Positions 52,789 through 61,111 of a DNA stretch of 64,000 bases are shown here, piece by piece. Origin of the DNA: JAHDCJ01 sp039028895 (lineage in GTDB: Bacteria; Bacteroidota; Bacteroidia; Chitinophagales; Saprospiraceae); contig JBCCHF010000006.1 in assembly GCA_039028895.1 (NCBI GenBank), forward strand, positions 124,001 through 188,000. Reading direction: 5' to 3'. Both the position numbers and the translations under genes were made by a program. The notes below the pieces were generated by a model. It was not told where the DNA came from and searched no databases. It saw nothing but the letters and a program-made list of their open reading frames with translations. Numbering within the stretch: the stretch's first letter is position 1; each line of letters begins with the position of its first letter.

Positions 52789-53793
52789 ATGGGACTTTTT
52801 GATTTTATTAAAAATGAATTTATCGAAGTCATCGATTGGGTTGAATCTGATGGCGATACCGTTCTTTGGAAATTTCCTGATAAAGACAATAATATCAAGT
52901 ATGGTGCTCAGCTCACAGTACGTGAGTCGCAACAAGCCTTATTCATAGACGAAGGTCAAATCGCTGATGTCTTTGAGCCTGGTCGCATAACGCTCTATAC
53001 CGAAAATATGCCGATTCTGACAACACTCAGAAGTTGGAAACACGGTTTTGATTCTCCTTTTAAAGTTGATGTATATTACGTCAGCACCAAACAATTTACC
53101 AGCCTTAAATGGGGAACCCCTAATCCGATCATCCTGCGTGACCCCCAGTTTAAGCAGGTTAGAGTAAAAGCTTATGGTGTTTACTTTATCAGAATTAAAG
53201 ATCCCAAATTATTCTTTACCGAATTTGCGGGCACTGCCCCTGTCTTGAAAATCAGCACCATTGAAGATAGACTACGGGATATCGTTTCTCCTAAATTCGC
53301 CGAATCGCTTGCGGAAGCAAATGTCTCTGTTCTTGATATGGTATCAAATTACTCTGAACTTGGTGATAAGATCACTCCATTGCTTCAGGTAGAATTGGAT
53401 CCATTCGGTATCGAATTGACCAAATTCCAGATAACCAGCACTTCGCTGCCCAAAGAGGTCGAGGCCTTCTACGATAAGATGACCAATATGAATATGGTCG
53501 AAGATCTTGACAAATTCACCCAATTCCAACAAGCGGAGGCTATTGAAAAAGCTGCTGAAAACCCAGGTGGCGGTGCCGGAGAAGGTATTGGCATTGGGGT
53601 AGGTCTTGGTATGGCCAAAATGTTTATGGACAAACAAGGCAAAGAAGAAAAAAGTGATGACAGTTCTTCAAAAGAACCTACAAAGGAAGAGATCATCGGT
53701 CTTTTAAAAGAGTTGGGCACCCTCAAGGAATCAGGTATTCTAACCGATGAGGAATTCAATGAGAAAAAGAAAGAACTCTTGGCAAGACTGTAA
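52789..53793 (+). CDS. SPFH-domain protein with C-terminal SHOCT motif (YdjI-like)
   Basis: A 334-residue protein with an SPFH/band-7-type domain of the 'virion core' YdjI subgroup at about residues 25-260 (LTVRESQQALFIDEGQIADV, VKAYGVYFIRI, FGIELTKFQITSTSLP), a Gly-rich stretch, and a SHOCT motif at the end (LKESGILTDEEFNEKKKELL). It has no membrane helix. In Bacillus the related ydjI gene is grouped with a zinc-ribbon gene and works at the membrane; here a zinc-ribbon membrane protein follows too. Confidence 0.88.
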   Translation: MGLFDFIKNEFIEVIDWVESDGDTVLWKFPDKDNNIKYGAQLTVRESQQALFIDEGQIADVFEPGRITLYTENMPILTTLRSWKHGFDSPFKVDVYYVSTKQFTSLKWGTPNPIILRDPQFKQVRVKAYGVYFIRIKDPKLFFTEFAGTAPVLKISTIEDRLRDIVSPKFAESLAEANVSVLDMVSNYSELGDKITPLLQVELDPFGIELTKFQITSTSLPKEVEAFYDKMTNMNMVEDLDKFTQFQQAEAIEKAAENPGGGAGEGIGIGVGLGMAKMFMDKQGKEEKSDDSSSKEPTKEEIIGLLKELGTLKESGILTDEEFNEKKKELLARL

Positions 53794-53803
53794 ATTGAAA
53801 AAT

Positions 53804-53848
53804 GAAAATTGAAGATTGGAAATTTGACTTTTCCAATCTTCGATTTTC
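53804..53848. repeat. 19-bp inverted repeat between SPFH and zinc-ribbon genes
   Basis: The left arm at 53804-53822 (GAAAATTGAAGATTGGAAA) pairs with 53830-53848, with one T/G wobble and a 7-base loop. It starts 11 bases after the SPFH stop and ends 17 bases before the next ATG. No T run follows, so it is not a typical terminator. It may stabilise mRNA or attenuate transcription, or be a copy of a dispersed repeat. Confidence 0.75.
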
Positions 53849-53865
53849 AATTTATTCCACCCCAA

Positions 53866-54963
53866 ATGGATATCGATCATAACTCCGCATTAGAAAACCT
53901 GCTTGCACTCCCCTGCCCTTCCTGTGGCAGCGAACTCTCATATTCCGCTGAGCATAAAAAAATCTCCTGTAACCATTGTGGCTATAAGGAGGAAGTTGAT
54001 GATGCCAATGACCTTGTTCGCGAACTAAGTTTGAGCAAAGCCGTTTCAGAAGCCAAGTCGTATTCGCCTGAAGCCATAGGGAAAAAGGTATTTGATTGCC
54101 AAAACTGTGGTGCCAAGTTCCTGCTAGACGCGAAAGTCGTAAAAGTAAAGTGCAGTTTTTGCGCATCCCGTAATGTCAATGTAGAGGCATTCGAGCATAA
54201 TTTCATCCAGCCTATGGGTGTCATTCCCTTCCAGATACCAGAAGAAGAAGCCGATGAGAAATTTGATTCCTGGATAAAGAAAGGATGGTTCCATCCCACT
54301 AAGCTGAAAAGAATGGCTTCAAAAGATGTCCTTAATGGAATGTATGTGCCATTCTGGACATTCGATGCACAAACAGAAACCGATTATTCGGGCCAGGCAG
54401 GCTACCATTATTACGTTTCGGAAACTGTAAGAACTGGTGACAAAACAACAACCCGACAGGTAAAAAAGACCAGGTGGGAATACAGAAGTGGCCATCTGAG
54501 TCATTTTTTTGATGACATTCTCGTTGTAGCCGCCAATAAAATTAAGCAATCACTCATAGAGCGTATTCTACCCTTTCAACTGTCCAAGATGGTCAATTTT
54601 GATCCTAGATTACTTTCCGGGTGGGAAGCAGAGGTTTACGACATCGAGCTCAATGAAGGCTACAACAGGGCTGACACGATCATGGATAGAAAGATCAGGG
54701 AACTGTGTAAACAAGCCATTGGTGGAGATGTCCAGCGTAACGTCAGAACACAAAGTCATAAATTCAACCAGACTTTCAAGCATGTGCTACTGCCCGTTTG
54801 GCTTTGCAGCTATGTGTATATGGATAAAACTTACCAATTCGCCATTAATGGGCAAACAGGTAAGATTAAAGGAGAAAAACCGATATCATGGGTTAAAATC
54901 GGATTCCTGATTTTCTTGTTTGTTGCTATCATTATGGCCATTTATTTTTGGAAAACGCAGTAG
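53866..54963 (+). CDS. Double zinc-ribbon protein with C-terminal membrane helix (YdjG-like)
   Basis: A 365-residue protein. Two zinc ribbons sit at the N-terminus (CPSCG...CNHCG, residues about 17-38; CQNCG...CSFC, about 78-100). A domain with FWTFDAQTETDYSGQAGYHYYV follows, and a single membrane helix lies near the C-terminus (about 342-360). Homologs are often mislabelled as replication proteins. The longest frame begins at TTG 53809 inside the hairpin; the ATG at 53866 precedes the first ribbon and is preferred. It is paired with the SPFH gene upstream. Confidence 0.85.
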   Translation: MDIDHNSALENLLALPCPSCGSELSYSAEHKKISCNHCGYKEEVDDANDLVRELSLSKAVSEAKSYSPEAIGKKVFDCQNCGAKFLLDAKVVKVKCSFCASRNVNVEAFEHNFIQPMGVIPFQIPEEEADEKFDSWIKKGWFHPTKLKRMASKDVLNGMYVPFWTFDAQTETDYSGQAGYHYYVSETVRTGDKTTTRQVKKTRWEYRSGHLSHFFDDILVVAANKIKQSLIERILPFQLSKMVNFDPRLLSGWEAEVYDIELNEGYNRADTIMDRKIRELCKQAIGGDVQRNVRTQSHKFNQTFKHVLLPVWLCSYVYMDKTYQFAINGQTGKIKGEKPISWVKIGFLIFLFVAIIMAIYFWKTQ

Positions 54964-54982
54964 TTGGGCTTATTTTAAAGCC

Positions 54983-55735
54983 ATGTATTCAAGGTGTTTT
55001 CTAATTTCATTTTTAATAGTCTGGGCCAGTTGGGTTTCAGCCCAAAATAAAAATTCACCTTATAAGGTTTATTTCGGACTTGATATGCCATTAGTTATTG
55101 GTATTGGCGCAGGTCTGGGCATCAGTCAATACGCCAAAAGACAGGTCATCGAATTAACTCCTGCTGAAATTGCTTTACTCGATGTAAATGATGTGCCTGG
55201 TTTCGACAGGAAAGCCACTACTTTTTGGTCACCGAGCGCTGATAAATGGAGTGTAGCTTCTACCAGCCTGACTATGGCTACACCTCTGATTCTTTTGGCA
55301 GATGAAGAGATTAGAAAAGACTACCAAACCTTGTTTCTTTTAAGTGCTGAAACCTTCCTTTTAACTGAAATGCTCACTGGTATTACCAAAGCAGCAACAA
55401 AAAGGAGCAGGCCATATCTGCACAATCCGGCTGTTAACTTTGACGAAAACCTGGTGCTTGACAGAGACGCCAGATTTTCCATGTTTTCAAGACATACAGC
55501 GCAGGCCTCAGCTTTTACTTTTTTGACAGCAAAAATATATTCTGATCATCATCCGGACTCCAAATTAAAGCCGTGGATCTGGACCGCAGCTGTTGTCCTT
55601 CCTGCTGTAACCGGTTATCTGAGATATCGATCAGGTGAAAATTACCCATCTGATATTATTACAGGATATGTTGTTGGGGCTGGAATAGGATTGCTCATTC
55701 CTACAATCCATAAAAAAAGAAATAAAACCAAATAA
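54983..55735 (+). CDS. PAP2-superfamily protein lacking the nucleophilic histidine
   Basis: A 250-residue secreted or membrane protein with a signal peptide (ending VSAQ). The PAP2 motifs are KRSRPY (motif 1), FSRHTAQAS (motif 2, His kept) and RYRSGENYPSD (motif 3). In motif 3 the usual R-x5-H-x3-D reads R-x5-N-x3-D: Asn220 (codon 55640-55642) replaces the histidine that forms the phospho-enzyme. It may be inactive or work differently. The ATG at 54983 is preferred over 54920, which overlaps the upstream gene. Confidence 0.85.
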   Translation: MYSRCFLISFLIVWASWVSAQNKNSPYKVYFGLDMPLVIGIGAGLGISQYAKRQVIELTPAEIALLDVNDVPGFDRKATTFWSPSADKWSVASTSLTMATPLILLADEEIRKDYQTLFLLSAETFLLTEMLTGITKAATKRSRPYLHNPAVNFDENLVLDRDARFSMFSRHTAQASAFTFLTAKIYSDHHPDSKLKPWIWTAAVVLPAVTGYLRYRSGENYPSDIITGYVVGAGIGLLIPTIHKKRNKTK

Positions 55736-55760
55736 CCTTTTCTCAATTCAATCCAATATT

Positions 55761-56273
55761 ATGACTTCTGAAAAAATCCTGGTCTTCGTTACTGGAGGTA
55801 CTTTCGATAAAGAATATAATATGATTACAGGTGAACTCTATTTCCGCAATTCACATTTGCAACAGATGTTCCAAAGAGGAAGATGTTCACTGGATATTAC
55901 CATCAGAACCTTAATGATGATAGACAGTATGGAGATGACGGAAGAAGACAGAAGGCTAATCGTCCATAACTGCAAAAGGACGGATTTTCAAAATATATTG
56001 ATCACCCATGGAACCGACCGTATGGTCGCAACAGCAAAAATTATCGCTGAAGCAGGTTTGAATGATAAAACCATCGTCCTGACAGGTGCCATGATTCCTT
56101 ATGCATTTGGAACCTCCTCTGATGGATTTTTCAATCTTGGTGCTGCACTGGCTTTTGCCCAAACCTTACCGCCTGGTGTTTATATTGCCATGAACGGTCG
56201 TTATTTTAACTGGGACGACGTTAGAAAGAATACCCAAACCGGTTACTTTGAAGAAATCGACGATGATGTGTGA
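55761..56273 (+). CDS. Single-domain asparaginase-like protein
   Basis: A 170-residue protein equal to the N-terminal domain of L-asparaginases. It keeps VTGGTFDKEY (nucleophilic Thr), ILITHGTDRM (Thr-Asp pair) and VLTGAMIPYAF, but the C-terminal domain (about 150 residues) is absent. Short versions exist in other bacteria, so this is not obviously a broken gene. Activity and substrate are uncertain. Its last 31 bases overlap the 3' end of the convergent holA. Confidence 0.87.
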   Translation: MTSEKILVFVTGGTFDKEYNMITGELYFRNSHLQQMFQRGRCSLDITIRTLMMIDSMEMTEEDRRLIVHNCKRTDFQNILITHGTDRMVATAKIIAEAGLNDKTIVLTGAMIPYAFGTSSDGFFNLGAALAFAQTLPPGVYIAMNGRYFNWDDVRKNTQTGYFEEIDDDV

Positions 56274-57268
56274 AGAATTTTCCAGATCATTTCCTGCATG
56301 AGTGCCTCCTGGGGTGTGCTGTCATTTTCAACTCCTTTTGATCTGAGGTCGTATTGGCTGAGTACTGCAATAACCTGTTCGAGATCATATTTGCTATAAC
56401 GCATCGCGGCCTTTTTGTAATCTCTAAGAAACCAAGCAGAGCGCAAGTTTAGCGCTTTCAACAATTCTTTCTCCCCTTTCTGACTATTGAAATGATAAAT
56501 GTACACCTTACTAAAAAAGTTATAGAGGGCACCTATTATCTTCTGGATAGGATGCTGTTTAGGGTTGGCAATGAAATAGTTAATGATTCTATTAGCTTTC
56601 ACAATATTCCGGTCAGCCAGGGCATTTTGCAATTCAAATACATTATAGTCCTTACTGATGCCCACATGTTTCTGGATATCAGGTGTTTTTATCTCCTTCC
56701 CTTTTTCAAGGTTAAGTAACAACTTGTCTAATTCATTTGTCAGCTTCGATAAATCGTTACCAAGATATTCTGCCAGCATCTGAACGGCCTGCGGACCTAT
56801 GGAATACCCTTTACCGGAAATGTACTTATTGATCCAGTCCGGGACTTTGTTCTCGTAAATCTTTGATGACTCAATGACAACACAATTCTTTTTTAATGCT
56901 TTTGCAAAACTGGTCCTCATATCCAGCTTTTTATGCTTGTAGCAAATCAAAAGCAGTGTTGAAGGCATTGGATTGGATACATATTTTTCCAGCTTGACCA
57001 AGTCTCTCATAGCCTGCGCTTCTTTGAGGATCAAAACCTGGCGCTCGGCCATCATGGGATATCGCCTTGCAGCATCAATGATCGCTAGGTGATCAGTATC
57101 TCTTCCATAAACAACCGTGAAGTTAAACGCCTTTTCACTTTCTGATAGCACTTTGTTTTCAACGTAATCTGTTATCAGATCCATAAAGTAGGGTTCATCT
57201 CCGTGAACGAAATAAACTGGCTTGAAATTACCTGCTTTCATTTCTTTTATGGCTTCCTGATAGGTCAT
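56243..57268 (-). CDS. holA: DNA polymerase III subunit delta
   Basis: Clamp-loader subunit that opens the sliding clamp at primed DNA. At 341 residues it has the normal length, with KPVYFVHGDEPYFMDLI at the N-terminus, AARRYPMMAERQVLILKEAQ, LAEYLGNDLSKLTNELDKLLL and FELQNALADRNIVKANRII. The ATG at 57268 is the only good start, and the first base of the codon lies on the edge of a tandem repeat. Its 3' end overlaps the asparaginase-like gene. Confidence 0.93.
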   Translation of the reverse strand: MTYQEAIKEMKAGNFKPVYFVHGDEPYFMDLITDYVENKVLSESEKAFNFTVVYGRDTDHLAIIDAARRYPMMAERQVLILKEAQAMRDLVKLEKYVSNPMPSTLLLICYKHKKLDMRTSFAKALKKNCVVIESSKIYENKVPDWINKYISGKGYSIGPQAVQMLAEYLGNDLSKLTNELDKLLLNLEKGKEIKTPDIQKHVGISKDYNVFELQNALADRNIVKANRIINYFIANPKQHPIQKIIGALYNFFSKVYIYHFNSQKGEKELLKALNLRSAWFLRDYKKAAMRYSKYDLEQVIAVLSQYDLRSKGVENDSTPQEALMQEMIWKILHTSSSISSK

Positions 57269-57317
57269 TGTTTATTCTGGGTTGTTTATTCTGGGTTGTT
57301 TATTCTGGGTTGTTTAT
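57268..57317. repeat. 14-bp tandem repeat (3.6 copies) before holA
   Basis: TTGTTTATTCTGGG is repeated three times in perfect copies (57268-57281, 57282-57295, 57296-57309) and followed by eight bases of a fourth. It fills the start of the 123-base region between the divergent holA and PD-(D/E)XK genes, where the promoter or leader of holA must lie. Confidence 0.92.
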
Positions 57318-57391
57318 ATTTTATAACTTATCTTTTTAATGTAAAATGCCAAACTCGGAACATCGAATTAAAAATAAGTAATAGCAAAACA

Positions 57392-57853
57392 TTGCCGAGC
57401 AACGAAATTAACATTGATTTTTCCCAATATAAAGCCTTGCTTTCGATAAAAAAAGAGGAAGACAAACACTTTATTTTTGATCCTATCAGGAAAAAGCATT
57501 TAGTGCTTTTACCCGAAGAATTTGTCCGTCAACTGGTTGTTCAGCATTTGTTGAATACAATGGAATATCCAAAAACGAGAATTGGTATAGAAGTCGGACT
57601 TGAAGTCAATCAACTCAAAAGACGGTGTGATGTATTGGTATACAATTCAGAATTGAGACCCTTTTTGATGGTGGAAACCAAATCGGCTAAAGTGCCTATA
57701 AACCAAGCCGTTTTCGAACAGATCGCCCAATACAACCTTTCACTTAAGGTCCCTTATCTTCTGGTTACCAATGGACTGTCCACTTATTGCTGTAAGATCA
57801 ATTTTGAAGAGGCTACTTTTGAATTCCTTGATGAATTGCCAATGTGGGAATAG
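57392..57853 (+). CDS. Small PD-(D/E)XK nuclease-domain protein, HsdR N-terminal-like
   Basis: A 153-residue protein resembling the N-terminal nuclease domain of type I restriction subunit R. It shows IFDPIRKKHLVLLPEEFVRQ, IEVGLEVNQLKRRCDVLVYN (acid), FLMVETKSA (E-x-K) and FEQIAQYN (Q-x3-Y), so the catalytic core looks intact. The longest frame runs from 57203 through the holA start. The TTG at 57392 gives the usual family length and N-terminus, and no in-frame ATG lies nearby. No methylase or specificity gene is present. Confidence 0.75.
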   Translation: MPSNEINIDFSQYKALLSIKKEEDKHFIFDPIRKKHLVLLPEEFVRQLVVQHLLNTMEYPKTRIGIEVGLEVNQLKRRCDVLVYNSELRPFLMVETKSAKVPINQAVFEQIAQYNLSLKVPYLLVTNGLSTYCCKINFEEATFEFLDELPMWE

Positions 57854-57875
57854 GCAACTGGTTTTTTATATTGAC

Positions 57876-59432
57876 TTAATCCATCACTACAATTTTTGCT
57901 CTTGCGAGTCCCTGTTCAGATTCAAGTACTCCAAAATAAACCCCGGCAGATAGAGAGGCCCCAGCAATCTGTTCCCTAAACAGACCTTGCGGTATATCCA
58001 GACTTCGCTCCAGGACCTGGCGACCATCGACAGCATAAAGACTAAAGTTAGCAGCAAATGGTTCAAGGCTATTCGTTTCCAACGTAAAATGCTGTCCTGA
58101 TGATACAAGGTTAGGGTAAATTGAGAATCCCTCAAGCTGCGGAATGGGTTTGATACCGACAAGATTTGAGGCGACAAAGCTTTCTCCATCAGAAAATGTG
58201 GCGCAAACGTACCCCTGGTTATATGGAAGTACACGCCAATAGTAAGTCAACCCCTCCAAAAGACCTTCTGTCATCGAGTAAGTAGTATCAGTAGTCATTG
58301 CTTCTACGACCATAAAGGTTCCACTGAAATTTGGAAGACGATTGACCTGAACAATATAGTTGGTAGCACCAGGAACACTATTCCAAACCAGCTCTGTATT
58401 ATTAAACTGCGATGTTCCATTTTGGATCGGAGAGACCAGGTTGGCATCTTCATCAATCACATTGGCAATGGGGCTTTGGTTAGCCAGGTGCCCCGGTTTT
58501 TCATCCATCAGGTTAGCACGCATGGCTCCAACCTGTTCGGGTGAAAAGGTCGCCTGACAATTATCGAAAGAATAAGACATGATGTATCTCCCTTCAGAGT
58601 TGAATTGCACACCATTCGGATCTGTTTGAGTCTGTAGACTTGTTGAATCTGCTGCGCACTGCCAGCGAAAACCAAGATAATCAGCCGGGGTATCACAAAA
58701 ACCATCTGCTGCAACCGCACAATTACTGCCATCAACTAACTCCACAATAGCGGTATCAATAATCATAGTATCCAGAATCAAGGTATCCTGGAACAACGTA
58801 TAATCGTATAATACTGTTGTCGGAGCAGGGTCAAAATAACTATGAACAACTGAGCCATCATGCCATACGCCACCTTCCCAGCCAAGAAAAGTATGCTGGA
58901 CAGATAGATTGTGCCCAATTTCATGAGCCCAGGTATGGTCCAACGGGCCAACTGAAGCTCTTCTCATTACTGTTCCATCAGCGTGAGGCAAATTGTAACC
59001 CGCATTGCCGGCCGCTGTATTTACGAAATAGGAGTTAATCGTATTATCTACATTATTGGCATTCATCATGTCTGTGCCTGCAAATATATCTTCGTGAAAA
59101 TGCCACGCACTGGAATTGATATAATTGATATCCCCCTCAATGAAAAATTGAAGGTCCGCTACCTCAAAATCAAGATTCAAGCGACACATACCTTCCAAAA
59201 TCTCGGACAGTGGCATATACCCTGTGCCCGCATCTGTACCAGTGACATGAATGGTCAACGGTACATAAAGCAAGACCCCTTCATTTTTCTCATAAGCATC
59301 CGGATTAGCCTGATAGGCTTTGAGCCATTTGGACTTAACCGGTGGCGTTCCACAAGGCAATAATTCTGATTGCGCATGTGAAATAAGGGCACCAAAGAAA
59401 ATTACCAAAACCAAGAGTAGCCGATGTATCAT
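57876..59432 (-). CDS. Secreted M43 metalloprotease with T9SS tail (copy A)
   Basis: A 518-residue secreted protein. After the signal peptide (ending SHAQ) comes a pappalysin-type (M43) domain with zinc motif HEIGHNLSVQH (residues 170-180), the conserved FCDTPADY segment and Met-turn IMSYSF. A fibronectin-like domain (TYYWRVLPYN) and a C-terminal sorting domain (LEGFSIYPNLV to VVMD) follow. It is the most divergent of the three copies and lies after a terminator, so it probably has its own promoter, which I could not find. Confidence 0.93.
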   Translation of the reverse strand: MIHRLLLVLVIFFGALISHAQSELLPCGTPPVKSKWLKAYQANPDAYEKNEGVLLYVPLTIHVTGTDAGTGYMPLSEILEGMCRLNLDFEVADLQFFIEGDINYINSSAWHFHEDIFAGTDMMNANNVDNTINSYFVNTAAGNAGYNLPHADGTVMRRASVGPLDHTWAHEIGHNLSVQHTFLGWEGGVWHDGSVVHSYFDPAPTTVLYDYTLFQDTLILDTMIIDTAIVELVDGSNCAVAADGFCDTPADYLGFRWQCAADSTSLQTQTDPNGVQFNSEGRYIMSYSFDNCQATFSPEQVGAMRANLMDEKPGHLANQSPIANVIDEDANLVSPIQNGTSQFNNTELVWNSVPGATNYIVQVNRLPNFSGTFMVVEAMTTDTTYSMTEGLLEGLTYYWRVLPYNQGYVCATFSDGESFVASNLVGIKPIPQLEGFSIYPNLVSSGQHFTLETNSLEPFAANFSLYAVDGRQVLERSLDIPQGLFREQIAGASLSAGVYFGVLESEQGLARAKIVVMD

Positions 59433-59493
59433 AATTTGGTGGTTTTTATTGAAAATAATAAATAACCCGGAACTCAGAATATGAAATTTAAAA

Positions 59494-59522
59494 AAGGCTC
59501 CACTGTTTTCAGCTGGAGCCTT
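59494..59522 (-). terminator. Intrinsic terminator after M43 copy B
   Basis: AAGGCTCCA (59494-59502) pairs with TGGAGCCTT (59514-59522); inside, CTG and CAG add three more pairs with one bulged base. On the minus strand a T run follows. It lies 57 bases beyond the stop at 59579 and separates the third protease gene from the first two. Confidence 0.85.
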
Positions 59523-59578
59523 ATAAAATTTTCAATTTGGGCAACCTGTTAACAGGTTTTTATATTAATAGGGAAAAA

Positions 59579-61075
59579 TTATTCTGAAATCAGGAGCTTC
59601 TTGTAGATCACACCTTCTTCCGCTTGAATTGAAATAATATACATTCCCATCTGCAGGCTAGCGGTTGACAACTGATAACTATTAGATCCAGATTGAAAAT
59701 CATGTGAAGCGGCATTTATTACCTGGCCACTTAAGCTATAAACTTTAATCTCAGCTGAAATGCCAGTTTCAATGTTTAGATCAATGTTTACGGATGATTC
59801 TCTTTCAGCAGGATTTGGGTATACGTTAAATCCGTTCACACCAGGAATCTCGTTTACAGAGGTAGGAGTTCCGGTCATAAAAGATTCGCCGTCATTGAAG
59901 TCCATACAAGTATCATAGTTGTTGATCGGCCGTACCCTCCAATAATAAGTCTGGTTGTCCAAAAGTGCTGTAGATGTATAGCTGTTTGTGGAAACGGTGG
60001 CAAAATCAACAATAAAGTTTGGAATAAAGGTCGGGGTTCTATTTACCTCAATCTGGTATTCAGTAGCATTTGTTACAGAAGACCAGCTAAAGTTGACACT
60101 ATTAAAGAGAACTGTTGTGTTTATTGGAGAAAGCAGGTTAGCTTCACTTGTGATGTCACCACCAGGATTTCCGGTAAGGAAAGTTCTGGAAGCATGATCA
60201 GCAAATACAGCTGCCTCCTGTCCTGGAGAAAATGCATAACTCGCACATCCAAAGAAATAACCCATAAAATTCTCTTCCATTGGATCAACTGGGACACCTA
60301 ATGGATCTAGCGCATTCGCCGTATAATTACAAACCGGGCCGGGCCAACCCAGTCCGAAGTTATAATCAGGAGGAGTATCACAGAACAAATCCGCTGAATC
60401 GTCACAGTTAGCATCCGGTCCTGTTCTGGCAGCTTTTTCCACATCCCAACTTTGTCCAATGTAACTTACCAGAAATGGGGCGTTTTGACCAGGGGTATAA
60501 TCCGTGTCTTCCCATCCGAAGAAAGTATGCTGCAAACTGAAAAAGTGACCTACCTCGTGAGATAGCGCAAATGAGCTACCATTTACAGTACATGAAGTCA
60601 TGAAGATATAATCTGAAGATGGACTGTAAAACCCAAGTACTCCAAAGCATCCACCGCCTCCTGTGGTGTTACCAATAAATACGTTTATTGTATTCGGAAC
60701 TTTGTTCAGGGCAATTACAAATGGTGACGCCGTAGAAGCGTAGATTCCTGAATTATTAATCAAATTGAATTCCCCATGCTTAAAAAACTGCATCCCATAA
60801 GGCGCATAATCGGTATTCAATTTGCAGAGGTTGTCTAATACTGGTTCTTCATCGATTCTTCCAGAACCATTGGTTTCGGCAACGAGGTGAAAAGTAACAG
60901 GCACGAAGATAACGCCACCTGACTTATGCAATTCGACATCAGAATTTAAAATATTCGCCCGCAAGCGTTCAACTTCGTTTGCATTCGGCATGGTACCACA
61001 GACACCATGCTGAGCAATGACCCCGGCGGGGATCATCAAACAAACTGCTAGTAGTGTAAATAGGATTTTTCTCAT
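59579..61075 (-). CDS. Secreted M43 metalloprotease with T9SS tail (copy B)
   Basis: A 498-residue secreted protein with a signal peptide ending VIAQ, zinc motif HEVGHFFSLQH (residues 173-183), LFCDTPPDYNFG, Met-turn NFMGYFFGC, a fibronectin-like domain (TYYWRVRPINNY) and a sorting tail beginning PTSVNEIPGVNGFNVYPNP. It is very similar to copy C, 36 bases upstream, and is probably transcribed with it. It is expected on the surface or in the medium. Confidence 0.94.
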   Translation of the reverse strand: MRKILFTLLAVCLMIPAGVIAQHGVCGTMPNANEVERLRANILNSDVELHKSGGVIFVPVTFHLVAETNGSGRIDEEPVLDNLCKLNTDYAPYGMQFFKHGEFNLINNSGIYASTASPFVIALNKVPNTINVFIGNTTGGGGCFGVLGFYSPSSDYIFMTSCTVNGSSFALSHEVGHFFSLQHTFFGWEDTDYTPGQNAPFLVSYIGQSWDVEKAARTGPDANCDDSADLFCDTPPDYNFGLGWPGPVCNYTANALDPLGVPVDPMEENFMGYFFGCASYAFSPGQEAAVFADHASRTFLTGNPGGDITSEANLLSPINTTVLFNSVNFSWSSVTNATEYQIEVNRTPTFIPNFIVDFATVSTNSYTSTALLDNQTYYWRVRPINNYDTCMDFNDGESFMTGTPTSVNEIPGVNGFNVYPNPAERESSVNIDLNIETGISAEIKVYSLSGQVINAASHDFQSGSNSYQLSTASLQMGMYIISIQAEEGVIYKKLLISE

Positions 61076-61111
61076 TATTGAAATCTTTGGTTTTAGCTGA
61101 AAAATGGTTTT

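Noticed and set aside
57203..57391. N-terminal extension of the small nuclease gene with an apparent membrane segment
   Set aside because: It runs antisense through the holA start and the tandem repeat; the hydrophobic stretch comes from translating the repeat (VVYSGLF-like).
57392..57853. Type I restriction-modification system
   Set aside because: Only an HsdR-N-like domain is present; there is no helicase, methylase or specificity gene in the window.
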